Below, piece by piece: positions 20,371 to 30,819 of a DNA stretch of 64,000 nucleotides (position 1 is the first letter of the stretch; each line of letters starts with the position of its first letter). Source of the stretch: Aurantiochytrium sp. KH105. Lineage: Eukaryota > Sar > Bigyra > Thraustochytrida > Thraustochytriidae. The position numbers were made by a program, and so were the translations under genes. The notes below the pieces were generated by a model. It did no database searches. It saw nothing but the letters and a program-made list of their open reading frames with translations, and was not told the DNA's origin. Where the stretch lies: contig BGKB01000102.1 of the NCBI GenBank assembly GCA_003116975.1, positions 170,876 through 234,875 of the forward strand. The letters are read 5' to 3'.

Positions 20371-23300
20371 ATGTCCTCCTCAAATGGCGGGGAAGACTCG
20401 GATCCGTTCAACTATGGTAACGAGGGCGGCGACGCCGGTGAAGACTGGCCTGCTGCGGATGAAGACGCGCTCGAACAAGCGCTCGATGCCGATATTCAAA
20501 GCCAATTGCAGGCCGACTTGAGTGAGGCTGATCTTAGCAATGGAGGCTTCGCTTTTGTCGAGTCGCTGCAGTCGCAGCTCGAAGCGCTCACAGCCCAACT
20601 TCAGCCGCCTCAGGCCCCTCTTCCAGGAAATGGGAGCAGTAGCGGCGGTAGCAGCAGCGGTAGCAGCAGCAGCAGTCCCGTTGTCAGCGGTGGCGGTGGT
20701 CAGCTTTTCGTCCAAGGCACAACCCTGGACCCTGGATCAAACAGTTTTCATGAAGGCAGTGCTGGCAGCAACAACAACAATGACAACAATACTGATCATA
20801 ACAACGATGGCAGCAGCAACAGCAACAACAGCAACAACAACACATCTGGCGTTGCATCAGGAAACACAGAGGGCAGTGAATCGACGGGCGAGCATCAAAA
20901 TGAGCAAGCGCCAGACAGCGAGGCCGTTGGCACGTTTTTGGAGTTCACAGGATCCACAGATCGAGATCGTGCTCGCCGTTACCTCGCTGCAGCTGGCGGC
21001 CAGCTTGAGCAAGCCGTCAATCTGTTCTTGTCGGGCACACCTTTGGAGATGCTTGAAGCACCTCTACGCGCCGCTCGCAGTCGGAACTTGCGCACCCGCG
21101 CACGTGGTCTTGGACCAAACTTCTTGCCCACTTTTCAAGCGAATGCACCAGGCGGTGGCAGTAGCGGTAGCGGCGCTGGCGGCGTAGAGGACCTTCAGGG
21201 CCTCAACAGCGCTGATGCGGCCGCGGCTGACGCTTCTTGGGTACTTCGCATGGCGGGCGCGCGAAACATGGGCGAGATGGAGACGACATTGCTCGGGCTA
21301 AGCGGTGCAGACCTGAGCGCCATGATTTCAGGCGGAGGCGGCAGTGGGGCATGGCAAGGGCTCTATGGTCCGCTCAGCTCCAATAAGATTATGGACGACT
21401 CCCAGCGCGCCAAGGCTCATCTCGTAGCCCTGCGCGCTGGCAACTGGGACAAAGCCCCAGAGGTTGGCGCCTCGTGTCTGCGAAGTCCAGAACTTGCGGA
21501 GATGTATCTAGAAAATGGCGTTTGCAGAGTCATTGCAGCTGGTTTGCCAATGGCCATTTGCGCGGGGGAGGATGGCTACGCGGTGCGTCTCTTGCAGCTC
21601 GTGGAGTGCATCATGCGTCTCGTTTGCGACGGTCACGCCGACTGTGTCAGCCATTGCGGCTGGTGGTTTATTCCTGCGCGGCGCTCGAGCTCGCGGAGAT
21701 TGGCGCGCAACAGCTTTACAGAAATTTTTCTCGAACGCATCGTTCCCGAGGACGATGTCGAGGGCCTGCGTCAACTCTGGTTGATGGAGAACTTTGACCC
21801 GTCGTGGCGCGATCGCAAAACTGAGGCGGAAATGCTCTCCTGCACGCTTCACCAGGGATGTTCTCTCGAAATGCTAGAGGTTCTTGTTGATCCTGTGAAC
21901 GGCTGTCGGGCCAATGTCAATCCCGATCCTGATCGTCTCGGTTCGCTGGCCTCACCTCTCGTGGTGGCAGGCCGCGCAACTGGTTTCTCGCGTTATTGGC
22001 AGCGCCAGCGCGCGGCAAAGTCCAATCGCGAAAGCGATAACGATGGTTCGGATCGCTCACAGTCTGATCGGTCAAGATCCTCCGAGACTGATTCCGTGCT
22101 ACGCACCGGGGATTTGGCCTTAATGCGACCCTCTCGACTGGGTGAAACGCGCCCGTTTCGTCTTCGTGAGCTTGCAGGTGATGGGTTAGGTGGTTCGTCC
22201 GCGCACCCGCGCCTAGAAAGAGGAAGCGACGGCGCCGACGACAACGAGGCCAGCAGCCGCGAAGCGGAGCAGAACGACCCCGAGTTTATTGAAGCCCGCG
22301 AACAATGGAGCCGCGCAGCCGTGGAGATTCTCCTCGACTCTGGCGCCTGCGTCGATGAGGAGGTCATGGATAAACTTGACTCCATGACCAAGTCTGCGCG
22401 CGAGCTCATCACGGCTGAGCGCGCCGGCACCCGGGTTTCGACCCGATTGCAAAAGCGAGCAGACGCAGGCGGGTCAATCTCCGAAGAAGTGGTGGCGCGA
22501 TGGTGGCAAAAGGACGCGCGTCGCTTTTTCCGAGCCCTCTTACGCACCATTGCGCTCACAAAGCATGCGTCTACGATGCATCGCGCGATGGAAATTCTTG
22601 GCATGATGGTGAAACGCTTTCGCCCCAAGCCACACTCTGACGCCGTGAACATCTTGGGCAAAATCGAGTATGATCGTTTGCTGCAGCTCCTGCAGTCCGT
22701 CTTTGCTCCCGAAAATGACGACACAACAAGCCTTGTTCTCATTGTCGACATGACGGAGGCTTTGCTTGAGCGTACGCAGCAGGAAGACCCGATTCCACTC
22801 GATGCTGACACAAAGGTTCTCGGCATTCACGCTCAACTCTGTCTCAGTCTCTGTCGGTATGGCATTGCGCGCCGTCTTCGTGACCTCCGTGCTCCCGGCA
22901 AGCCGCAGCTTGAGGGCGCAGCTGCAAAGGTCGTTGAGCACATTTCAACCTGCATCGTCGATGAGCTCGGTCTCACGGAGGAGACCTTGCTTGGTAAGAG
23001 CGCGGCTCTTTTAGACGTTTGCCGGCGCCTGCGAGAAGGTGACGAATCCGTACTTGAGCATTTGGTTTGGATGATGGGTCAGAGCAGGGCAAGGAGCTCA
23101 CGGAAGAAGAAGAGGCGCAAGCGGCGCCTCATGTCTCGTGGACTCTTTGGCTATGATCATACTGGGTCTCTGGAAAATCTTCATGGTGCAGGTCGGGACA
23201 ATGAGGACCGTGATGCAGTCGTTGTGCACGGCGTGCAAGATGAAGAAGACGATGACGCAGACCTCATGGATGAGTTTGATCTTGATGCAGATCTTTCCGA

Positions 23301-26300
23301 TGAAGATGATGACGACAACGAGGGCGACCAAGAGGACGAAAATGACGAGTATGAGCAGGGCGAAGAGTCCCCGACAGCAGAAGACCTCCGACCCCCCGAG
23401 GCGCTTGGCGTTCCCGATTCACCCCTCATTCGTATGTACGGGGAGGAAGGTATTACCCCATTTGAGTTTGAGCAGTCCGGACTTCCGAGTGCTCTCTTGC
23501 ACTTTTTAATGGCGCGTGATCTGGACGGGGAGCAGGCCACCTCCCTTACCGACTCGCAACAGCCCATTGCTGACGTGCGTCAAGCCAGGATGCATGCTCT
23601 TTTGGCAGCTATGCCGCCTCCTGTCGTCGGCAAAGACGTTGACGAAGAAGATGATCATATGGGCGCTGCCGGTGCAAAAACTGCCGCCGTCGCGGGAGCT
23701 GCTGGCCCTGGTGACGGCGGAATCTCGGACGCGCCCTCCAGCGCCGTTGCGGAGGACGACAAAAACTCAGACCACGGCGACGCTGAAGCGAACACCGGGA
23801 ACGAGCGTGACCTCGTGCGTGAGACAAGTCTCACAAACCTTGGTCGTCAGGCATCCATGACACTGGAATCCGTACAAAACCTCGCGACGACAACTCTCGA
23901 CACAATCGATCCTCCCGGCGTTACGAACAAGGTCGACGCAAGCACCTTTGCTGCTTCTGCTCTGTTTCGTCTTATTCGCAAGTTGCAGACTGTTCTTACT
24001 GTGCATGCTACGCACAACTTTCCAGTGCTTGCTCATGATGCTGTGGCTTCATCGGGAGGCGTGCGTGCCCTCGTGAACCCAATCAAGCTTCACCTTCGCA
24101 AGAACGCCGAGCTCGATCAAGCAAGTACCATCTACCCGCACACCCCGGAGCTTGTCGTGCAAGTGCTTCCCTTGACGCCTTTGCAAGAACTTCAGCGGCA
24201 GGTCTTGCGAGGCGTTCGTTTGGTGGAACCACGCTATGTATCGTACTGCACTCGTCTCGTCGGTCGCAAGCTCTTTCATCGTCGCAGTGTGTCCCAGACG
24301 GGGACCAATCGAGGCCCAGGCGGAAGCGACGCAAACCAGAATTATAGTTCGCTCGTCTCCCCCGATAGCGTGCGGCGAAGTCCAGCAGCTAGCGCGATGT
24401 CACCAGGTCATTTTGGCGCCGTGGGTCGTGGCGCGCGCACGCCACGCACACCAGGCACGGTGACTCCTGGGCAGGCCACTGGCGCAACAGATGGCGGCGA
24501 GGTCTACAAGGTTGCCCTTGTGCTCCGCTACGACCCTGTCACGGGGGCACATCTCCTCCAAGACATGAGTGCACGAACGTTGAATAAGAAGGCGAACAAG
24601 CGCTGGTTTATTTTGGCGCTTCGGGACTACCAGGTCCTGGAGCGTGTCTTTGATCCTCCGGCACATGGAAGCGCGAGTCTTGCCCCCGTTCTGCGGCCGC
24701 TTGGCGATGCTGTGCGTGAGCAAGAAGAGGGCGGCGGTCGCAGTCGTGTGGATTCGACTAGTTCAGCCTGCATGACCCATGGTGCCAAATTCCGCCAAGG
24801 AGATGAGGTGGCGGTTTGGTGGCGCGGATGCGACGCCTTGCGTCCCGGCTGGCGACGCGCTAGCGTTCTCGAGGTGCGCCCTGTTTGCGTGAACCGTGCT
24901 CAAGGCATTGGCCCTGAAAACGCGTTCGAGTATGATGTCTCGTATTTGGAGCCAGGTCTCTTGGACGATGGTGTTATTCGAGTGGGCGACCGCGTCAAGC
25001 TTATTGACGACGCCGCGGAACTCGAACGGCTCGCCTCCGGCCACGGTGGCTTTATGTCGGACATGCCTCGGTACTGTGGTAATGTGGGCCGTGCCGTTGC
25101 CGTCAATGGATCCGAGGTCAAGGTCGATGGTCTCGGCAATTACAAGTACAATGCCAAGGCTCTTATCAAGGTCACAACGAACGCTGATGCGTCGCGACGT
25201 GGGAGTAGCGCGGGCGACGGTGAGGGCAAAGACGCAGCTGCGCCAGAAGCTGAGTCCAATGTCCCGCAGCGTCGTCTGTGTCTTGTTGGCGGCGTCGAAG
25301 CCTTCGAGGAGCGGCATGTCTTCTCCGTTTACCTTGTCCCTGGACCCAATAGCGTTGTGGCGCGCGCTCGCCACGATGCCGAGAGCAGCGGCAGTGACGC
25401 AACGCGTGCACAGTCCCAAGCAGCGCGTGAGGAACACTCGTTCAAATTGAATGATCGCATTGAAGGTCGCTACGCTGGCAAGAGCCGGTACTACAAGGGA
25501 CGCATTGCTCGTGTGAACGCGGACGGCACATATGATATTGCCTACGACGATGGCGACTCGGAGCGCGGCGTCAAGCCGAGTCTCGTGTGCCACATTGGAC
25601 AAGGGCCTGGCAAGGTTGTCAGCTTTGACTTTCGCAAGGTGTTTCCCAACAGTGCGGGGCGTGCTCTTTTTGACGCTCTGCGGCGAGAGGATGCCGTGCT
25701 CCAGACCGAGTACAATTTTGTGACGCGTGGCTTTGAGCATCAACCCGATTTTTATAGCAAATTTTCGGCGCTTCTCGAAGACACGGGAGAAGGCGTCTTT
25801 GCTCAGTTCCAGACGCGTCGTCAGGCCGAGATTCTCTTTGATCGTGTGCAAGCATGCGGCAATTTGAGCCGTGTGCGTAATTCTTCGCCCTCAGTACCGG
25901 GTAGTTCCGACGGCGCGCGTCGAGATCGGGTCGTAACCGCCCGAGTTGATGTGCTTCCAGATGCACCCATTCCCGTCGTTGTGGAACGTGACATTGCCGC
26001 CGCCTTTGAGCATCTACGCAGCCGCCAGGGTGGTCGCGTCAAGCATCGGCATGAGCCGCCTCCTCGTCCTGGCCAGCGCGCGCAGGTTTCTCTTTTCCCA
26101 GATGATTTTCTCGATCCGGATACGCGCAACGAGGAGGAAGGACCTGCTGAAGCTGCGGCTCAAAAGCGTGTTGAGCCTGGGCGCTGGATCAGCGCGACGA
26201 TTGTTGCGCACCGCCCCGCTCCATCGTCCGATGGCGAGGACGAGTCCAGCGATGCGCAGCGTGCCCGTCGTGAGCGCAGTACCAGCACAAGCAGCACAAA

Positions 26301-29300
26301 TACAACGGGCGGAGCCGTCGATGGTCCCACGAGTCCTGAAGGAGAACGGGTCAAGCAGTTGTTAACCTGTGTGCTTGACGATGGTCGTGTTGTGTGGGAC
26401 ATTCCCGACACGCGCACCCGTCTCGCGCAACGAACCTCTCGCGTGTTTCCCTTCAAGAGCAAGGAGCGTCAGGGCGCGAACGATGATCTCACGGACCTCG
26501 ACGACGATCCGAGTCTGGCGCCTGCTCCGAGCAGTAACAAGTCGCTTCGTGGGCCGGATGTGCAGGAACCCGTGCATTTGAGTCGCCAATTCACCGCATT
26601 TGGTTACAGTACCTCGTATAAACGCATTCAGTTTTCGCAGGGAGCTGACGAGGACGGTGACGAGGACTCTCTGGGCGTTGCGGTGTTTGATGACGACCTC
26701 GACGGTGACTTTGATAGCGCCGCAGACGGGACGGCAGGCGACGAAGAGGATGATGACGCAATTTTTGCTCAGGGTCCGCCACGTATCACGGTTGACTTTT
26801 TGCTCCGCAAACGTCCCAAGCGCAAAGCTGCCGAGGACGAAGAGCTTGCCGAGAGCAGCGAGGCATCCGAGGCGCTGCAAGCTGTCACCTTTGGAGACGA
26901 GAACGCAAACGAAAAGGGTCAGGCGGTACAGGTGCCGATTTTGGCTCAGCATAACATGGAGATTTCCATGTTCCAGGCGCTTTTCCAGTTGCAGAATCTT
27001 GGCGCGGCCAGTGAGCGGGATTGGGTGCACTGGGAGCAAGAATACTACCTGGAGTGGCGAGTACGTTGTCTCTTTCCCGGTGATGACGACTACGATGTAT
27101 CGCAACCTCGTATTCTGCAGCGCCTTCCGTGGGGCACGCCTCGCGCCCTGGCTTATGATCTGACTTGGAACAAAGAGCTGACGTTGACTTATTTTGTCAA
27201 CTCGCTGCGTTCCATCGTACCGGACCTTCGCGACTGGGCTGTCCGGAACAAGCTCTCCGATGTTGTCCGCTGCATTGATGGCCATCATGTTGGTGAGAGT
27301 GAAAGCAGTGATGAGAAGCGCGTCGAACGCATGGTCAACTGGGCGGCCATTTGCGCAGCGTATTCGCAGCTGTGCCAACGTCCGCTCATGTCGCAGAGTG
27401 ATACGCCCGTGAGCCCGGCAGTGTCGCCTATTCGGTCGCCAACACTCATGCGTCGTGACTTATTGGCCATGAAGGTCATTTCTGGGTCAGGAATTGATAT
27501 GGCAGAAGGTGCACGCGCTGGCAGCAGCAGTAGCAGCAGCATGCAGAGCCCTCAGGATGCTCTGCCCCTTGCTGCTCCAGTGCCTTCCGAAATGCTCCCC
27601 CACGTTAACAATGCAGCTGTGGCACATCCTGCAGAAACCTTGGCGCAAGGCACAGGCGCGGAAGAAGGAGAGATCGAAGCCGGCATGGCAGAGGTGGTGG
27701 CGTTGCTCGAAGAATGTGGCATCGATGCCAACGTTCCGGGTCTTCGCGACACGCTGATGCTTTTGCATTTGCTCTTTTCGCATCTTGTTCCCTTTGACGA
27801 GGGCGCAGACCCGCTGGCAGCTGCATTTGGTAAGTCGCTACCGTGGCGTAGTGACACGCTATCGGATCTTCTACTTGATCAGCTATCTGATCCGTTGGCC
27901 ATCGCGACGCGCTGCTTTCCCCGTTGGGTGGCTCTCATGCCTCGCGAATTCTCGTTCCTCTTTCGACGCAACGTGCGCGAATTGCACTTTCGCACAACTG
28001 CATTGGGAGTGTCGCGCGCTGTTGCGTGGCTTCAAGATGAAATCACCGGTTACAACGCCAAGAAGAAACAGCTTGCGCACGTGACGCTTGAGATTTCTGC
28101 AATGTTTAAGGGCGTACCGGACATGGTTCGCTTTGAGCAATTGCAAGAGTTGAGCGATCGTCTCGAGGACGAGATTCGGGCCATTGAGCAAGAGCACTGC
28201 ATTGGTCAGCTGCACCAGGACCTCGTCAAGGTCAATCGGGCTGAACTTCTTCGAGACGCCGAGCTGCTTATGAAACAACACATGCACCAGCGCTCGGAGC
28301 TCGTGGTGCAGTTCCTGGATGAGACAGGCGCCGGCGAGGGCGTGACTGTGGACTTTTACTCTAGTGTCTCGGAGCGTCTGCAGCTGCTCGACGAGAATCG
28401 TCGCATTCCCTTGTGGGCAAATCCTGCAGGTGCCGACAAGCCTGCGCGGGAGTCTTCAAAATTTGATGGAGATGATGCGGAGGAAGATGCCGCTGACGCA
28501 AGCGCGGAGAAGGAAGCCGAAGAGAACGCCGGGGGAGACTCGGCGGACCGCGAGGTTCACTTGCTCGCGCCGACGGGCCTGTTCCCGCAACCTTTATTAG
28601 CCATGGGGTCGGTGGACGGCGGCGGCGGCAATCCCTTGGCACTCCAGCCATTGTCTGTGGTCACGAATGCGCGCTTACCCGCGAGCAAGGGGGCCTCCCT
28701 CTCACGCAGTGCTGGCGCCGCAGGCACCTCGAACATGCCTGGGGACCAAGCTGACATGCCTGGTGAGGATTTGAGCAAGAGCAACGTCGTCAAGCCTGAG
28801 CAAGCACTCTCTGCCAAGGTGGAGTTGAGTGAGGGCAAGGAAGATGAGGCGACTATCAAGTTTGACGATGACGTGGACACGAATCGTGACAATATTGACG
28901 AGATTCTACGCGCGGCGCGAACACAGAACATGCGCGTGCTGCGTCGCTTCCGCTTCTTGGGCCGTATCATGGCCAAAGCTCTTCTCGATGGCATGAATGT
29001 CCCCTTGCCGCTGTCCTCCGAATTTTTTATGCTTATTCAACAGCGCCAACGTGGAATGCGCGACGCGCTTTTGCCCATTTCCGCGCTCTCTCTGTTCGAG
29101 GGCGGCGCTGGTCTGGGCGACGAAGGCACGGGAGGCGACATCGCTGCACAAAGCTCGGGCGGTTTGGTGCAGCGTCTCTACGCCTTGCATGAGGCTGGCG
29201 ACAAGGGCGCCATCGAGGAGCTTCTCGAAGCTGTTGAGCTGTACTTTGTGGACCCGGCGCAGCGTCTCGGGGTCCTCGAACATTCAACTTTTGCAGGCGC

Positions 29301-30819
29301 GCGCTCGTCGGCAAAGTCGACGTCGACGTCTTCCGCAAGTTCGGGTTCGTTGCCGAAACCATCGAGCAGCGTGGCAGCAGACGCAGCAACCGCAGCAAAT
29401 GAGGCCGGCGGCGGCGCATCACGCAACCTTTCCTCTGCATTCGAGACGCTCGATGTGCCTGGGAAGGGGGCAAGCAGCGCAGAGCTCGTGGCTTATGCTG
29501 AGCGCGCCAGCAAGCTTGGCAAGAGCCAAGGCGAGATTGACGCAGCTCTTGGCGCTGCAGGCCATGCCAAGTTGCAGCGCTGGAAAGCTATCAAGGCATC
29601 GCAAAAGACACGCGTGCAGATCAAACTTGCGCGTGCAGAACGCGACGAGAAGCGCCGTGCTGAGTTGGCGGTTGCGATTGAGCTCGTGCCGGGTGGCGCA
29701 ACGCGGCGTGTCACCGCGGCCAACCTCGGAGACTATCTGCAGCTGGTCCTGACGTGGTGGCTTGGCAATGGCGTCGCCAGTCAGGCGGACTCCTTTTGCG
29801 AGGGCCTGCGCGACGTACTGGGCACAACGGGTCGCGATGCTCTTATTTTCAACTTTTCGCATTCTGAGTTGCGGCGCATGCTCTGCGGCAAGGAGGAAAT
29901 TCTGTGGAAGGAGGAAGATCCTTTGCTGGGCTGCATTGTCCCCATGCAGGGTTACACACGACAGAGCCCGCCCATCCAGATGCTCGTGCGATGCCTGAAG
30001 GAGATGAACATGAGTGAACGTGCGCAATTTTTGAGCTTTGTCACCGCTCAACCTCGCGTTCCGCTCTCAGGCCTGCCTCAAATCAAGGTGTATCCGCCTC
30101 TGATGGAACGCATCCCGGGGATTGTCTTGCGTGTGCAGACAGAAGTGGACCGCGGCTTTGAGGTGGGCGACAGCGTAACCCTGTCACCCGACTACCACGC
30201 TTTTGACGATGCCGCTGACGGCCCTTTGACGCCGGGCGAGGTGGCTGTGGTTACAAATGTGGATGGACGTGTCCGTGTAGCGGATTGGTGGTACTCTACG
30301 CGTGCGCTGCGCCTTGTTCGTACTGAGGATGGCCGTCGTGCAAGTGCTATTGGCCGCGAGCATGCCGAGAGCTCAGGGGCCTCGCGCAAGAACTGGTTCC
30401 TCCCCGGTGACGAAATTGGCAGCATTAAAGCACGCGCCAAGATTGCTGAGTGGGACCCGGACACCTGGACGCTGACCTTTGACGCTTCGGTGCCGATGGA
30501 CATTCGGCGCGCCTTCAAGGCCGGTCACAGCATCCAGCGCGTGTCGGCGGCGGCAAGTGAGAGCGGGGCAAGTGATGCCAATGAAGAACCAGTTCGCGAG
30601 CCGCTGTCCAAGATCCCTCCTCTCTGCGTCGATCACTTGGTGGAGCAACCGCAAGCCATTCAGATGCGCCCGTATTTGCGGCCCAAGGCCACGACGTGTG
30701 CAAAGACGTTGTACTTGCCTCGCGAGTATGACAGCTGGCAGCACATGCTCGAAACGTTCAAGAGTGGTGCCTTTCAGGACGCCAAGCTTGGTGGTATTCA
30801 TGAAGATGCGCGCTCGTAG
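20371..30819 (+). CDS. Giant HECT E3 ubiquitin ligase, HECTD1/TRIP12/UPL3-like
   Basis: E3 ligase of 3,482 residues in one exon. Order: Ser/Gly/Asn-rich tract (~85-170); UBA-like helix bundle (~187-225); weakly ankyrin-like segment (~330-680); acidic linker; helical region (~1190-1330); SH3-like beta domains including a Mib/HERC2-type repeat (GDRVKL...GHGGFMSDMP, ~1539-1600) and a Tudor-like segment (~1691-1738, YYKGRIARVNADGTYDIAY); a motif shared with UPL3/TRIP12 (FSFLFRRNVRELHF); then HECT (~2615-3482). The catalytic cysteine is Cys3443 in ATTCAKTLYLP. The HECT fold is split by three long insertions (~2690-2850, ~2890-3115, ~3245-3415). The last contains a second Mib-like repeat (~3264-3316). 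Catalytic landmarks are intact. Family placement rests on motif memory; the exact orthologue is uncertain. Confidence 0.9.
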   Translation: MSSSNGGEDSDPFNYGNEGGDAGEDWPAADEDALEQALDADIQSQLQADLSEADLSNGGFAFVESLQSQLEALTAQLQPPQAPLPGNGSSSGGSSSGSSSSSPVVSGGGGQLFVQGTTLDPGSNSFHEGSAGSNNNNDNNTDHNNDGSSNSNNSNNNTSGVASGNTEGSESTGEHQNEQAPDSEAVGTFLEFTGSTDRDRARRYLAAAGGQLEQAVNLFLSGTPLEMLEAPLRAARSRNLRTRARGLGPNFLPTFQANAPGGGSSGSGAGGVEDLQGLNSADAAAADASWVLRMAGARNMGEMETTLLGLSGADLSAMISGGGGSGAWQGLYGPLSSNKIMDDSQRAKAHLVALRAGNWDKAPEVGASCLRSPELAEMYLENGVCRVIAAGLPMAICAGEDGYAVRLLQLVECIMRLVCDGHADCVSHCGWWFIPARRSSSRRLARNSFTEIFLERIVPEDDVEGLRQLWLMENFDPSWRDRKTEAEMLSCTLHQGCSLEMLEVLVDPVNGCRANVNPDPDRLGSLASPLVVAGRATGFSRYWQRQRAAKSNRESDNDGSDRSQSDRSRSSETDSVLRTGDLALMRPSRLGETRPFRLRELAGDGLGGSSAHPRLERGSDGADDNEASSREAEQNDPEFIEAREQWSRAAVEILLDSGACVDEEVMDKLDSMTKSARELITAERAGTRVSTRLQKRADAGGSISEEVVARWWQKDARRFFRALLRTIALTKHASTMHRAMEILGMMVKRFRPKPHSDAVNILGKIEYDRLLQLLQSVFAPENDDTTSLVLIVDMTEALLERTQQEDPIPLDADTKVLGIHAQLCLSLCRYGIARRLRDLRAPGKPQLEGAAAKVVEHISTCIVDELGLTEETLLGKSAALLDVCRRLREGDESVLEHLVWMMGQSRARSSRKKKRRKRRLMSRGLFGYDHTGSLENLHGAGRDNEDRDAVVVHGVQDEEDDDADLMDEFDLDADLSDEDDDDNEGDQEDENDEYEQGEESPTAEDLRPPEALGVPDSPLIRMYGEEGITPFEFEQSGLPSALLHFLMARDLDGEQATSLTDSQQPIADVRQARMHALLAAMPPPVVGKDVDEEDDHMGAAGAKTAAVAGAAGPGDGGISDAPSSAVAEDDKNSDHGDAEANTGNERDLVRETSLTNLGRQASMTLESVQNLATTTLDTIDPPGVTNKVDASTFAASALFRLIRKLQTVLTVHATHNFPVLAHDAVASSGGVRALVNPIKLHLRKNAELDQASTIYPHTPELVVQVLPLTPLQELQRQVLRGVRLVEPRYVSYCTRLVGRKLFHRRSVSQTGTNRGPGGSDANQNYSSLVSPDSVRRSPAASAMSPGHFGAVGRGARTPRTPGTVTPGQATGATDGGEVYKVALVLRYDPVTGAHLLQDMSARTLNKKANKRWFILALRDYQVLERVFDPPAHGSASLAPVLRPLGDAVREQEEGGGRSRVDSTSSACMTHGAKFRQGDEVAVWWRGCDALRPGWRRASVLEVRPVCVNRAQGIGPENAFEYDVSYLEPGLLDDGVIRVGDRVKLIDDAAELERLASGHGGFMSDMPRYCGNVGRAVAVNGSEVKVDGLGNYKYNAKALIKVTTNADASRRGSSAGDGEGKDAAAPEAESNVPQRRLCLVGGVEAFEERHVFSVYLVPGPNSVVARARHDAESSGSDATRAQSQAAREEHSFKLNDRIEGRYAGKSRYYKGRIARVNADGTYDIAYDDGDSERGVKPSLVCHIGQGPGKVVSFDFRKVFPNSAGRALFDALRREDAVLQTEYNFVTRGFEHQPDFYSKFSALLEDTGEGVFAQFQTRRQAEILFDRVQACGNLSRVRNSSPSVPGSSDGARRDRVVTARVDVLPDAPIPVVVERDIAAAFEHLRSRQGGRVKHRHEPPPRPGQRAQVSLFPDDFLDPDTRNEEEGPAEAAAQKRVEPGRWISATIVAHRPAPSSDGEDESSDAQRARRERSTSTSSTNTTGGAVDGPTSPEGERVKQLLTCVLDDGRVVWDIPDTRTRLAQRTSRVFPFKSKERQGANDDLTDLDDDPSLAPAPSSNKSLRGPDVQEPVHLSRQFTAFGYSTSYKRIQFSQGADEDGDEDSLGVAVFDDDLDGDFDSAADGTAGDEEDDDAIFAQGPPRITVDFLLRKRPKRKAAEDEELAESSEASEALQAVTFGDENANEKGQAVQVPILAQHNMEISMFQALFQLQNLGAASERDWVHWEQEYYLEWRVRCLFPGDDDYDVSQPRILQRLPWGTPRALAYDLTWNKELTLTYFVNSLRSIVPDLRDWAVRNKLSDVVRCIDGHHVGESESSDEKRVERMVNWAAICAAYSQLCQRPLMSQSDTPVSPAVSPIRSPTLMRRDLLAMKVISGSGIDMAEGARAGSSSSSSMQSPQDALPLAAPVPSEMLPHVNNAAVAHPAETLAQGTGAEEGEIEAGMAEVVALLEECGIDANVPGLRDTLMLLHLLFSHLVPFDEGADPLAAAFGKSLPWRSDTLSDLLLDQLSDPLAIATRCFPRWVALMPREFSFLFRRNVRELHFRTTALGVSRAVAWLQDEITGYNAKKKQLAHVTLEISAMFKGVPDMVRFEQLQELSDRLEDEIRAIEQEHCIGQLHQDLVKVNRAELLRDAELLMKQHMHQRSELVVQFLDETGAGEGVTVDFYSSVSERLQLLDENRRIPLWANPAGADKPARESSKFDGDDAEEDAADASAEKEAEENAGGDSADREVHLLAPTGLFPQPLLAMGSVDGGGGNPLALQPLSVVTNARLPASKGASLSRSAGAAGTSNMPGDQADMPGEDLSKSNVVKPEQALSAKVELSEGKEDEATIKFDDDVDTNRDNIDEILRAARTQNMRVLRRFRFLGRIMAKALLDGMNVPLPLSSEFFMLIQQRQRGMRDALLPISALSLFEGGAGLGDEGTGGDIAAQSSGGLVQRLYALHEAGDKGAIEELLEAVELYFVDPAQRLGVLEHSTFAGARSSAKSTSTSSASSGSLPKPSSSVAADAATAANEAGGGASRNLSSAFETLDVPGKGASSAELVAYAERASKLGKSQGEIDAALGAAGHAKLQRWKAIKASQKTRVQIKLARAERDEKRRAELAVAIELVPGGATRRVTAANLGDYLQLVLTWWLGNGVASQADSFCEGLRDVLGTTGRDALIFNFSHSELRRMLCGKEEILWKEEDPLLGCIVPMQGYTRQSPPIQMLVRCLKEMNMSERAQFLSFVTAQPRVPLSGLPQIKVYPPLMERIPGIVLRVQTEVDRGFEVGDSVTLSPDYHAFDDAADGPLTPGEVAVVTNVDGRVRVADWWYSTRALRLVRTEDGRRASAIGREHAESSGASRKNWFLPGDEIGSIKARAKIAEWDPDTWTLTFDASVPMDIRRAFKAGHSIQRVSAAASESGASDANEEPVREPLSKIPPLCVDHLVEQPQAIQMRPYLRPKATTCAKTLYLPREYDSWQHMLETFKSGAFQDAKLGGIHEDARS

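Noticed and set aside
27820-27850. GGTAAGT donor-like sequence inside the HECT ligase
   Set aside because: The frame reads through normally into sequence matching the family (CFPRWVALMPREF...), so no intron is needed.
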